Shown here one piece after another: positions 31,771 to 42,660 of a DNA stretch of 50,647 bases. The stretch is taken from the NCBI GenBank assembly GCA_002812745.2, contig NCSJ02000314.1, positions 1 to 50,647 of the forward strand, read 5' to 3'. The position numbers were made by a program, and so were the translations under genes. The DNA is from Scytalidium lignicola. Taxonomy: Eukaryota > Ascomycota > Leotiomycetes. The number at the start of each line of letters is the position of its first letter. The first letter of the stretch is position 1. The notes below the pieces were generated by a model that saw only the letters and a list, made by a program, of their open reading frames with translations, had not been told where the DNA came from and ran no database searches.

Positions 31771-33900
31771 CTCCTTTTCCTTACACTAAACCATTGCCCT
31801 TATCTGTCCTTCCTTGCCACTCTTATTAGTATATATCCACATCTGGTTTGGATTCTTGTTTTTATGTAGCTTATTATGTACTTCTACAACTACTTCATCA
31901 TTCTTTGCAATCTATACAATTAATGGTTGTTACTAAGGGAGGATTGCATAGTATATGTATAGCTTTAGTAGGCTAATCTTTGACTTGAGCTTGTCCTCTA
32001 GTTTCACTTCTAGTCTTTGGAGAGTAGATTGTCTTTTGGACAGTAAGTGTATACTAGCTTGACAGACGATTTTCTTGGTTATTAGTGTTTTGTATATTGG
32101 ACTAGTTATAATTCTGGTTGTAGACATGATTGATCACTTTATTAGAACTTAATTTATGCTTATGATATAAGTTTCCTTCTTTAGTACAGTTAATGTTGTA
32201 ATGTAAAAAGCCTTTGTAGTTACATATAAGGTGTTCTTTTAGAGTATGTTCAATGTTTTTAGTATATCTTTTCTTCAAGTCTTTTCACTTGTGTAATCCT
32301 TAAGGATATACTAAGCCAAGCATGTATATGTTATGATCAATAGAATTATTACATTATATAACTTTAAGATCTTTGTTCTTATTATTTCTCATATTAAGCT
32401 TATAATTACTTGTAGAATAGTTATTACCTTGGTTGCTTACTCTTTGATGTGTTTTATATACACTTCTTATCTTAGGTCAAGGTTGAAAATTACTCTTAGA
32501 TATCTTATAACCTTTTTAGGTTGGATTACCTTAAGAAGTTGATTACTTCCTCTTAGAGTTGAAATAGTCAATAGCTTGTCAAGGTCTTCTTTGTTGAAAT
32601 CCTTGTACCTTCGGTTATACTTGTGGACAAAGTATATTAATTCAAATTTGTCTATTGTAAACATAAAAGTATATCTCCTAGTTTATTCTTTATACTTTTA
32701 AGCTACTCTTGTTAATGTAATAATCGTCTTTATAATGTCCTTACCCTTAGTTAATATCCTTATATTGTTGATATACTCTTCTTTTATAATTATCACAAAT
32801 CTTAACCTTTTTGTCTTTACTAGGTTTATATTGTAAAACAAGTATAAAATGAGTAATAAAGGTAATCCTTGAGGGATACTTGTATTTATTGTAAATTCTA
32901 GTCTTATGCCCTTTACAAGTCTAATTTTTAACTTCTAGTTTTATAAGTAGCTGGCCATCCAATTTACAAGCTAAAATAATAAGCTTCTCTTTTTTATATT
33001 ATAGAGTAATCTTATATAAGATACATTGTTAAAGGCCTTTGATATGTCCAGAAGTAATAAGTTAACCACTTTCTTCTTTCTTCATATTAAGTAAATCCTT
33101 TCTATGAACATATAGATAACATGCTTACAAGACATTAGCTTCTTACCCTCAGCATACTGAATTAGCAGTATATAATACCTCTTAACTAGATATTACATAT
33201 ATTTTGCTAGAATTGTATCCATTACCTTCTTAATGGTATTCATAAGTATGATAAGCTTGTATGTTTTAAGCTTTGAATAGTTTAACTTACTTAGTTTGCA
33301 CAAGATTATTATAACTGACTTCTTAAAGTGCTTAAGGTAATATCCAAGCCTAAATGACATGTTGAATATTTGTATTAATGTTAAAACAATCATCTTAACT
33401 ATTACTTTGAGCATCTTATTTAAGATCTCATCTCCCCTTAGCACTTTGTCTAATAACATGTATCTCAGAGCCTCTGTTACCTCTTACTCTATGATTTTAA
33501 GCTAGTTCTCCCTTAATTAAGGGTATCTGAATCCTTCAATATCCTCTAAATTTGCCTTTAATAGCTTTAAGAAGTGCACTTCTCGAAATACTTTGTATTT
33601 GCCTTGTAAGTCCTTTGCTATGGTTTTGTTTTTCCTTTGTATGTTAAAGGTATAAGCTACTCTAAGTGCCTCCTGGTTTTTAGCCTATTTAGCCAGTCTT
33701 TAAAGGCTTACTTCATCCTTAACATTTAAGACTTAATCTTTGTAGAATTATTTATTACATTTGGATATAACCTTATCTTTTTTAGCTTTGACTTCTTAGA
33801 AAGCCTTAAAATTCTCCTTTGTTAAATGTCTTTACTTCCTTTTGTTTATATTCTTTAAATTCTTGATAATATTCTTTATTTTACTAATAAAGCTTAACCT
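31771..33900 (-). pseudogene. LINE reverse transcriptase region
   Basis: 33193-33459 covers the fingers and first palm: a GDEILNKMLK segment, IFNMSFRLGYYLKHFKKS, a LSKLNYSKLKTYKLIILMN segment matching the K(P)gK.dYskp.ayRPI.LLN block of Tad LINEs, then TIKKVMDTILAKYM. The FADD box region (about 32800-32900) is too RIP-mutated to read. Confidence 0.8.
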
Positions 33901-35000
33901 TGAGAACTGTATAATTTTAACCTTTAAGACTACTTCTTTTATACCCTTGTTCAAGGCTTCTAAGATTTTAGTTATTATATAGTTAAGTTCTATAAGTAAG
34001 ATNAAAGTCTTGAATTGTTAAGGGTTACTCCTAGATTATTATAACTAGTAGTTTGATGTTTAATTGCTTAAAGGCTTTCTTGTATACTACTAAGGGAGGG
34101 TTAAGCTTAATGTTGATCTTTATAGTTATTAAGTAGTAATCAGATACATGATCAAGCCTCTTGTTTACCTTGTAAGTGTAAATCTTATCTTGAATCTTTT
34201 GTGTAATTTATACTAAGTTTATATATATTCTTTTTCTCCTTTGATTTTAGTTAGCATTATTAGCTAGCCTAGTAATTATACTTAATTCTAACGTTAATTT
34301 TAGTCTGTTCTCTTTTATTAATAGTATTAAGAAGTTTGTTTAGTTGTTATCCTTTTCTGTGAATAACTTGTCTTTAAATTATATTTTATAATATAAGTTA
34401 AAATTATTTATTATCATTTGTAAGTTGTTTTTGTATTTAACCAGTGCTTAGTCTAAGTATAAAAGTGTATTACTAGTTAGTAACTCTTCATATTCTTTAT
34501 TTGCGAACCTTGTCTGATCTTCCTTTAGGCTTGGTCCTTTATTATGAAGGTTGTAAATATTATGGATGGAAATCTCCTTGCTTATTCCTTTTATCTTGAC
34601 TTTGATGTAAGTTATAAGAATGTTATATCCTTTACTTGTAATCCTAATAGTTTCTTTATTGATTTTAGTTATATTTATAAGAAAGCAAACGTATGAACAT
34701 TCTCTTATGATTTGTATATACACTTAGTACTTGTCTAAGTATAAGTTATATATTTTCTAAGACTTCTTCTTTGAATTTAAGTATGATTTCTGAATTGTAA
34801 TAACATTGTATTCTTTAACAATTCTGTTTATTAACAGGGTTATTATAACATTATATGATTTCTAAACATTGTATTATAACATTGATATTTGTTATAATTG
34901 TTAATCTATTATTTAATAAACAAGTGTTCACTTATTTCTCCTGGATTAAACCTTTATGAATAGTATCTTAATAGGAAGAGGATAAAGGCTTTAGAGTAAC
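33901..35000 (-). pseudogene. LINE endonuclease region (degraded)
   Basis: 34448-34723 is open and matches the start of an APE-type endonuclease by position: strand-rich sequence with VKIKGISKEISIHNIYN followed by a LLYLD-type segment. Catalytic residues cannot be assigned with confidence. Confidence 0.5.
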
Positions 35001-35253
35001 ATTTAAAAGTAACAACTAAAGTAATAATATAATAACAATTACATTAAGCTCAACAACTTTCAACTAGGATAAACTATTCATAAAGGTCTAATCCAGGAGA
35101 AATAAGTGAACACTTGTCTATTAAATACTTTGTTAAGCTTTTAATTTCTATTTTATCCTAGTTGAAAGTTGTTGAGCTTAATGTAATTGTTATTATATTA
35201 TTACTTTAGTTGTTACTTTTAAATGTTACTCTAAAGCCTTTATCCTCTTCCTA
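34921..35253. repeat. Interleaved inverted repeats A-B-A'-B' in the LINE
   Basis: A (34921-34963) is inverted at A' (35074-35116) with one mismatch. B (34972-35073, 102 bp) is inverted without mismatch at B' (35152-35253). A' directly abuts B. The spacers are 8 and 35 bp. In otherwise RIP-degraded DNA such identity means a late duplication/inversion or an assembly fold-back. Confidence 0.95.
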
Positions 35254-35263
35254 GATTTGCTAG

Positions 35264-37082
35264 ATGCCCTCTGAAAGCTTAATAACCTCTTTTAGAATCT
35301 CTGTTATTTCCCTCTCTATAAATGCCTTGTGCTTCTTTCCAGTTATCATTGTTAATACTCTAATAATTTATTTATCTTGTATAATCGTTTTTATAATCTT
35401 GACTTATTGTCTAAAGACAATAACCATATTCTTATTCTTAAGTACTTTTATACACTTACTAATAACTTTTACCTAGTGAGTTCTCTTTGTTTTAAGAGTA
35501 TTAAGCTATAATAAAGGCTTAAGGATTTTACTTAATATCTAGATTAATGTTTTAAGAGCTTAAGTAATTTAACTCTCTTGTTATAATTCTTTTATTCTAT
35601 TAACTTAAACTCTTTTACTTTCTTTTCCTACTAACTTAGTTAACTTTGTTAGTTGTTTATGTAAGTTGACCTTGGATACTCTTAAAGTTATATTTACAAC
35701 TAAGAAATAAAGGTTCTCTANTAAGGTGTCTTTTTGCCNTTTACTATCTTTTTGATAATTCTTTTCTTATGATCATAACCTTGTGATTATGTTAAATAAC
35801 AACCTTTGCAAAGTAAGTATTTAAATTTAATATAATCTCTCTTGTCTAGATGTTTACTAGTTTTGTAGTCTATTAACAAATAGTATCCACAAATAAGGGT
35901 TTTGTTATATACAATTATAATATAGTTGTATTTGTAACATCTATAACATTGTACAACCTAACATTCCTTATTATAACATTGAGTTCTCTTCTTGTAACTA
36001 TCTTATAATAAGCCCCTCATTTTAATCAAGGTATTTACATCCTCTAATCAAGTAAACTTGATAACTATAACATTTACTAGTTTATCCATAAGCCTTCTTA
36101 ACCATTATACTCTCTCAATCTCCGTCTCCTCCATTTTTATATTAAGTCTTTGTATCTTGGCAATAATACTAACCTAGTCATTTATATCAATTGTTGTAAT
36201 CTTAATACTAAAGACTATTACCTTATAAGTCAAGATCATCACTTTAGTACTTTCTCTCATCATACCCTCCTATTCCTTCTGGTTGTGCAAGAGCTTGTTT
36301 ATAGTCAGGCTATCTCTGGCATATGCATAAATGTCTCCAGATGGTAGTATCTGTGCTATGCTTATCCACTGATTTATGCTTGACGTAGTAGTCCAGACAT
36401 TATTGCTAACATTTTGGCTTATGCTCAAGGCCTTGGATATAGCCTTATTGAGGAGCTTGGTAAGCTTTACTGCAAGGTCTTTCTGGCCTCTGAAGGTCTT
36501 AATTGTAGTTTTATCTGTAGACTTAATGTATATTTCCTTGGTTCTAGGCATAATTCAGCTTCTTGTAACTGTGGTTATGGTTGTAGCTTTGGTGTGTAAG
36601 GATATATTACCACCTCCGTTAGAGGATATGATACTAGCTTATGATGATTCTGTTGACTGTGGTGATCCACTCCTGGTAGAGCAGCCCTGTATGAAGCTTG
36701 CCATCTTGTTGAATTGGTCTCTGAGCTCCCTGAAATCCTGTCGCATCTCGTCCAGCTTGTCGTTCGTCGTGTCAAGTATCGCATGTCCGCCATGTCCGTC
36801 ACCATCATCCTTCAAGCCCCTCAGGAACGATTTCACGGCCCTCAGGAAGTCCAAGGCGTTGTCGGATGGTATGGGACGGGCCTTACGGTCCTTATAACCC
36901 TCTGTAGCTGGTTTCCGACCGACATATTCGATCAGGGCTTCGGTTTCCTGGAGGAGGTAGGTTCGTTGTTCGTTCAGGTCTTTCCCCTTTTTCCTTACTT
37001 TTGGGCAGCCATGGTCCACGAGGGGCTCCTTACCACCGGGCGGCATGGAGCTGACCTCGAGGAATCGATTTACGGTGTCCAA
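35264..37082 (-). pseudogene. LINE ORF1 (Gag-like)
   Basis: The N-terminal part, 36639-37082, is open and clean (MDTVNRFLEVSSMPPGG, charged helical stretch, LDEMRQDFRELRDQFNKM coil). 36270-36551 reads PRTKEIYIKSTDKTTI, then KLTKLLNKAISKAL, QWISIAQILPSGDIYAYA, typical of Tad-type ORF1. Farther on (about 35880-35960) a CCHC knuckle remnant, CYRCYKYNYIIIVYN, has its last positions altered. Frame changes and stops separate the parts. Confidence 0.75.
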
Positions 37083-37660
37083 TTGCTGGTGGGTAGCGTG
37101 GTTGTCGAGTTATTTCCAAAAAGTCGATTTGGGCGCGCGGAGATGTTTTCCCTTTCAGTCCGACAACGCATCTCGTTTCTATTGTACCCCCCGCATAGGG
37201 AATAGAGCGAGAGCAAAATGGACCCATACCTCGGCATCAGTATCCCAGGTCTGTTCTCAAAAGGCATACAATGACTAATCTGCTGTAAAATATTTTATAG
37301 AGTTTGTCCTATCGGATAGTAAAAATTGGGCTTAATCCTGGTTGACATAGATCTGACACCTACGGTATTCTTATTTTTATTCTTATTTAAATTTTTGATT
37401 CACTAAACCTAGTTGTTTAAAAATTATTTTATTACACCTAGTGCTTCCCTGAAAAGAGGCTTCATACTGCTTAACAGGATCGGCAAAGACCCCCTGGAGG
37501 AGATAGGGAACAATAAAAGGAACACAAATAGATGTCGCCATAATTCCACTTAAGTCCAAATCACTCTCCAGATTTGTGATAGCTGTTGAACAAATCACTC
37601 AACCTAGCTAGTCATTCAATAGTTAGTTATTGTTAATAATTATCTAAGACCTTGATGCTC

Positions 37661-37667
37661 CGGCCCG
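37661..37667. promoter_or_regulatory. CGGNCCG site, 204 bp upstream of ThDP gene
   Basis: CGGCCCG within TCCGGCCCGA, full match to the extended consensus. Confidence 0.7.
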
Positions 37668-37692
37668 AGAACGCAGTCACTAGTAATAACCC

Positions 37693-37699
37693 CGGCCCG
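37693..37699. promoter_or_regulatory. CGGNCCG site, 172 bp upstream of ThDP gene
   Basis: CGGCCCG within CCCGGCCCGC, 32 bp (about three helix turns) from the previous site. Confidence 0.7.
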
Positions 37700-37864
37700 C
37701 CACTTAGAAACAAGCAGGATTCTTGATCATCGATTTCCAATAAGATCTCTAATATCAAATAACTTAAATTAAAATAAATAAAATCCACTCTGATCCTTCT
37801 GTATCTAACCATCTTAAAGGGATATTCTAGATCTATCTCTCACACTCGTCTACCTTATTTCTCA

Positions 37865-39961
37865 ATGTCTACGGCCAAAGTTCCTTTGGCCTTCTATCTC
37901 TGGAAGAGGCTTGCTCAGCTAGGAATAGAGCACATCTTCGGAGTCCCTGGGGATTTTAATTGCATGTCCTTCCACTCTTCCCCACTTTCCTATGTCCAAA
38001 TCTAATATCTAAACTAACGAGAAGCCAGCTTGAAATTCAGTAACGATCATCGATCATTTGTATGATGTTCCTCAATTGAAGGGGGTAGGTGTTTGCAATG
38101 AGCTCAATGGGGCATATGCTGCGGACGGTTATACACGTATCAAAGGAAGCCCAGCTGCTCTCCTAACTACCTACGCAGTAGGTGAGCTTTCAGCCATCAA
38201 TGGAATTGCTGGTGCCTACGCTGAACACGCTGGTATGATCCATATTGTTGGAATGCCGGCAAGAGAGAGTAAGAAGTTACCAAACCCGTTTCTATAGTAC
38301 TGTGAATTGTCCAATCATAGTCTAGCTACTCTATTAACTTTTGCCCTGTAAAGAACAGGCAAAGAGAATATTACTCCACCACACCCTTGAACCCAACATG
38401 GACCAAACAATTTATGTCGGAATGAGTGGGCCGGTTCGCAAAACATACACAGCATTGGACGACGAGAGAACTATGGCCCAAGAAATTGACCGCGTGATAA
38501 CTACATGCGTTCAAAGTCGATTGCCAGTCTATATCTATGTCCCTACAGATGTCGTAGCTATTCCCCTAGATGCTTTTCGTCTAGCGACACCATTAGATCT
38601 CGCTGTACGAAATAAGAATCGAGCTATTGAGGACTTGGTAGTAAAGAAAATTCTCCAATGTATCAAAGATTCTAAGAGACCTGCCATCTTAGTAGACGTC
38701 TTAGCTGATCGACATGGTGGGAAAGATCTGGTGAGAAAGCTGGTTGACCTGACTCATTTTCCTACATACGGTACTTGTTTGTCAAAGGGGGTTATAGAAG
38801 AGAACAGTCCTTACTTCAACGGTATATATAGCGGAAAGGGTGAGTCCCGTTATGCTCTCAGTCTTCATTTCTAGTAGAATCAGTGCGCTTAGAGAGGTAC
38901 TGAGCTATATTTAGTCTCCTTCCCGGGAATCAGAGAAGCAGTTGAGACATCCGACTTGGTTCTCAATATCGGCCCGCTCCTATCGGATTCTAACACCGGA
39001 GGATTTACGAGGAACATATCAGAGGACAGACTTGTGTATTTAGGACACGAGTTTTGTCGAATTGGAGGGGAAGAGTTTGAAAATATTCACTTTTTGCCCA
39101 TATTACGTCGTCTAGTAGAGAAACTGGAAAAGAATCCAGTTGATTATAACACTCCACGCGAGCTATTCTGGAATCGAATTGAGGTCTGCTTGCCCCTCAA
39201 AATAAGCGTATATTAGAGCATATATCTGATATATATTTTCAAACACCACTACTTGATGCGTCCAGTTCTGGCCGAATCACCCAAGCATACATCTGGCAGC
39301 GAATCGGAAGGTTCCTGAAACCTAATGATATTGTATTTGTGGAATGTGGAACAGCAGGGTTTGGAATGGAGGACGTGACACTCCCTTCCAACACTAGTTT
39401 TCATACCCAGATCTTTTTCTCGTCAATTGGATTTTCCGTTGGGGCAGCATTTGGAGCTGCTATTGCAGCTAGGGAGCTGAACTCACCTGGACGGGTGATT
39501 CTTATCGTTGGTGATGGATCGCTTCAGATGACGGTTCAGGAGATCAGCTCTTTTATTCGCTATGGCTTCAAGAATATTTGTATTTTTGTAATCAATAACG
39601 ACGGATATTCTATTGAACGTGCAATCCATGGTCAACACCAAGGTTATAACGACATTAATGTACTCTGGGATTATCAGCGAATGTTAGAATTCTTTGGCGC
39701 AAACTCAACTACAGAAATCAAAGGTCAGAGTGTTCGCTGCACGGATATCGAGACAGTCGATAAGGTATTGCTGAGCAAAGAATTTAATACTAATGACTCT
39801 GTTAAGGCAAGTTTCCTATTATCTTTATACATAAGAGTGTCAAAATAACACGGGTGCAGGTCTACGAAATCCTAATGGATAAGCTCGACTACCCTTGGCG
39901 ATTGTCGAAACAACTTGAACTCTCAAGTGGCCACTCACCAGAAACTAAACCTAAGTTGTAG
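37865..39961 (+). CDS. Pyruvate-decarboxylase-like ThDP enzyme (one frameshift)
   Basis: Thiamine-diphosphate 2-oxo-acid decarboxylase, cytosolic, giving an aldehyde and CO2. Exons: 37865-37961, 38041-38268, 38354-38839, 38915-39806 and 39860-39961. With one C restored in the CCCC at 39193-39196 they give 601 residues, the usual PDC length. Motifs: start [30 protein letters not shown], catalytic Glu in [13 protein letters not shown] (E53), HH pair (117-118) in LLHHTLEPN, and the ThDP/Mg motif from GDGS (470) to INN (499). Two introns start with GC: 37962 (GCATGT) and 39807 (AAG|GCAAGT, the standard GC-AG form). It could act on a keto acid made by the neighbouring isomerase pathway rather than on pyruvate. 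The frameshift may be a sequencing error. Confidence 0.88.
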
Positions 39962-40183
39962 CTATTATAGATTTTATCTAGGTTTCTTTTGTTTTAAGTA
40001 CTTCTAAATAGTAGGTCTAAATATGACTGGTCCCATGGCATACTTATGTTAATAACTCTCACTCCTGGGTCCTCTAACCAAAGGATGCGACATGGTATTA
40101 GGCATTCAAAACAACGGGGCATAACTAATTTGTCATGATGCATCATTGTGATACCAAACCACCATGAAAATTAATAATACAGT

Positions 40184-40190
40184 CGGGCCG
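40184..40190. promoter_or_regulatory. CGGNCCG site, 199 bp upstream of HSL-type hydrolase gene
   Basis: CGGGCCG. The reverse strand reads TCCGGCCCGA, identical over ten bases to the site at 37661. Confidence 0.7.
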
Positions 40191-40203
40191 GATCAGGAAG
40201 ATT

Positions 40204-40210
40204 CGGTCCG
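40204..40210. promoter_or_regulatory. CGGNCCG site, 179 bp upstream of HSL-type hydrolase gene
   Basis: CGGTCCG within TTCGGTCCGG, 20 bp from the previous site. Confidence 0.65.
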
Positions 40211-40382
40211 GCGATGAACTCGTCATCAACTTGGCATAAACTCTTTCATTTCACCTATATCACACCAGTTCTGCTGATTATATGTTAAAGGGGCCCAATA
40301 CTCCTCTTATGAATCTAAAAGAGACTTTTCCGCCTCAAACTTGAAAATTCTCGAGATATTGAAAACCCCCCCTTAAACAGTC

Positions 40383-41579
40383 ATGACGACGCTTCAACAG
40401 GAGTTAAGCAAAGTGAATAAGGAGCTAGCGGAAGTGAGTCCCTTAAAAGCACCCTGAGACAAAAATGAAGTTGATGAACCTAATAAGATCATCAAAAAAA
40501 AACCCCCCTCCGCCCTTTATTGACGCAACAACCGACGTAAACGTACTGAGGGATAAGGAGAGAGCGATGATAGCTGCGTGTCAAAGATCTACATGGAATC
40601 AGCCTGCAACTGACGAAAAAGATTACCAAGTCCAAACCAGGGATGGATCAAGTATTACAGTTCGCGTCTACCGGAAGCCCAATCAAACCCAGGCCGGACC
40701 TATGATGACCATGCTGCATGGCGGCGGTTGGGTTCTTGGTGACTTAGAGAATGAGGCTATGTTTTGTCGCCAGTGGTGCGAGATTGCTAATGGAGTCGCC
40801 GTCAACGTTGGTTATAGACTAGCTCCAGAACATAAGTTCCCTATACCCGTAAATGATAGCTACGATGCTCTAGAATGGGTCTGTACCTGAAAACTGGTTT
40901 GGTAGATACGGTCGTTGAAATGACTAACAAGGATAGGCGGTTGCCAATGCGAGTTTGCTTGGGGCTGATCCCTCGAAGGGACTAATTCTGGGTGGAGTTT
41001 CTGCAGGAGCAAACATGGCTGCAGTTATTTCCCACCTCTGGCGAGATGATCATCATCATATACCTCTGACTGGCCTATATTTATCAGTTCCACCAGTGCT
41101 TTATCCAGAAGCTGTTCCAGAGAAATACAAGAGCCAGTATTTGAGTCAAAAGGAGAATGAAAACGGACTCTTCCTTAATAAAAAGGCAGCTACTTTTTTC
41201 CACGGTCAGCTTTTCATGAATTTCATGCCCTCGAGCATAATTAAGAAAAGATCTTAACTAATTTTAGGATATATCAGACCATTATGCAGCAGACCCACTC
41301 TCACCTCTTTTCTCTCCGTTTATCTTTCCTAGTGGACATCACAACCTGCCTCCAACTTACTTTCAGGTATGTGGGCTGGATCAACTCCAAGATGATGGAT
41401 TTCTCTACGAAAAGGTTCTTCGAGAGGAATATGGAATTGAGACTCGCCTCGACTTCTACCCAGGCCTTCCACATTACTTCTGGGCTTGGTGGCCAGAGTC
41501 TGATTTCACTAAAAAGCACTGGAAAGACTCTATTGCAGGCTTGACATGGTTATTAGAGAAGAGTCAAAGGGACGCTTAG
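40383..41579 (+). CDS. HSL-family alpha/beta-hydrolase (esterase), with indels
   Basis: Esterase of the hormone-sensitive-lipase family, about 339 residues. Exons: 40383-40433 ([17 protein letters not shown]), 40488-40878, 40937-41204 and 41268-41579. Motifs: [11 protein letters not shown], oxyanion [21 protein letters not shown], nucleophile [10 protein letters not shown], a [18 protein letters not shown] segment with the Asp, and [13 protein letters not shown] with the His. All catalytic elements are present. Joining exons 1-2 in frame requires one A less in the A9 run at about 40494-40502, and joining exons 3-4 requires one base less near 41193-41205 (T6 or GG). The intron-2 donor, GTCTGT, is weak. 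No signal peptide. The fold resembles fungal cluster esterases; the substrate is unknown. Confidence 0.83.
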
Positions 41580-42660
41580 ATTAAGACACAAGACCAAAGG
41601 TGGGGCCTCTGAATATTTTGTTCTAAATAGAAGTTTTAGGGAAGCTTGAAAGGGGAGGGTATAACGAACATTACCTTGAATCTGCAAGGCGTCTTTTGTG
41701 CTCACGCTATAGACAACATCAACAGACAACATTCTATGTTCAACTTTATGAATTCCCCATGATATATGCTTTACAATCATAGTCAATCTTTAGAGCTATA
41801 TACGCTAGAAGCAACTGTGCACCGAGCATAAGAATTTGACATGGTGACTGAATATTGATATCGTAATCACTATGAAGCTAAGAAAGTTGTCAATCTCCTA
41901 AGATGCCTTACAGTACCTACCTCGGATACTTTTACACACAACCACTAATTCTCATTAACATGCTTTGAACTAGATTACGAAGGAGATATAGAATCAATTT
42001 TACACTTTAAATTAAGACAGACAGTGTATCTAATAAGCATAGCTCAATAGCATATGTGGAGGTGGATGAAAAAGTTTGGCTAATGAGTTCCATGTTACAT
42101 TTCTTATGCTTTTGAGGCTAACCCGCCAGTCTCACTGCACCAACTCCTCTGGGGAAACCCCGCAAATTACAGCATTGATAATTCAGCATTATTTTGGCTA
42201 TAAATAAATGTGTTTGATCAGTTCATGCGCTTACTATATACAATGTGCTATCGATTCCTGTTCCTATTTTTGGAAACGCGTACAGCGGCCCTTGATGCAA
42301 TTGTGTGGATATGTGAACTTGGAGCCAAGAATCCGATCGTTATCCCGATGAAATATCTTGTTCATAAACGCAAAGGATGCGAACATATTCGACAGTACAT
42401 TCAAAAGTATAGAGCATCGCACAAACACAACAACCTTCTTTGCCTGTAACTTTCTGATCTTCACTTGCATATTTGCTAGGTGCATCCAAACGTATGGCCT
42501 TCAATGCAGGAAGCCAGTAGGTCGAGCAGTGGTGTTGCTTGGATGTGTTGATCTAATCCCACTTTCTTTATTAAGTCAGACTCCCGGGAACCCACGCACC
42601 CCCCAAACCGCGCACCTTCGCCACCACATAGGGCCATAAAAAATAATTGAATTGTACCCA
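41580..42660. other. Intergenic without a supported gene
   Basis: Moderate GC with short frames on both strands (for example 42210-42449) but no recognisable domain or codon pattern. The DNA becomes AT-rich at about 42640, marking the end of the gene island. Confidence 0.5.

Larger units (their letters stand above)
30600..37230 (-). mobile_element. Tad-like LINE (non-LTR) retrotransposon
   Basis: On the minus strand: ORF1 (Gag-like with zinc knuckle), then ORF2 with endonuclease, reverse transcriptase, RNase H and a C-terminal Cys/His motif, the layout of fungal Tad-clade LINEs. The 5' 650 bp (36580-37230) is about 50% GC and nearly free of RIP. 31.5-36.2 kb is heavily mutated. The 3' 900 bp is intermediate. 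It separates the aconitase-like and ThDP genes, which would otherwise share a divergent promoter. Confidence 0.85.
37231..37864. other. Intergenic, promoter side of ThDP gene
   Basis: No supported gene. A 71-residue minus-strand frame at 37383-37598 has no recognisable domain. Contains CGGCCCG at 37661 and 37693. Confidence 0.5.
39962..40382. other. Intergenic between ThDP and HSL-hydrolase genes
   Basis: Both genes are on the plus strand. Contains CGGNCCG sites at 40184 and 40204. No other gene. Confidence 0.5.

Noticed and set aside
36376..37278. Long plus-strand frames (up to 173 residues) opposite the LINE ORF1
   Set aside because: No recognisable domain. The minus strand carries the conserved ORF1, and the region is open in several frames because of its higher GC and lack of RIP.
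37383..37598. 71-residue minus-strand frame before the ThDP gene
   Set aside because: No domain, atypical composition, and it overlaps the promoter region.
42210..42640. Overlapping frames of 73-93 residues on both strands
   Set aside because: None shows a recognisable motif or intron structure, and mutual overlap suggests chance.
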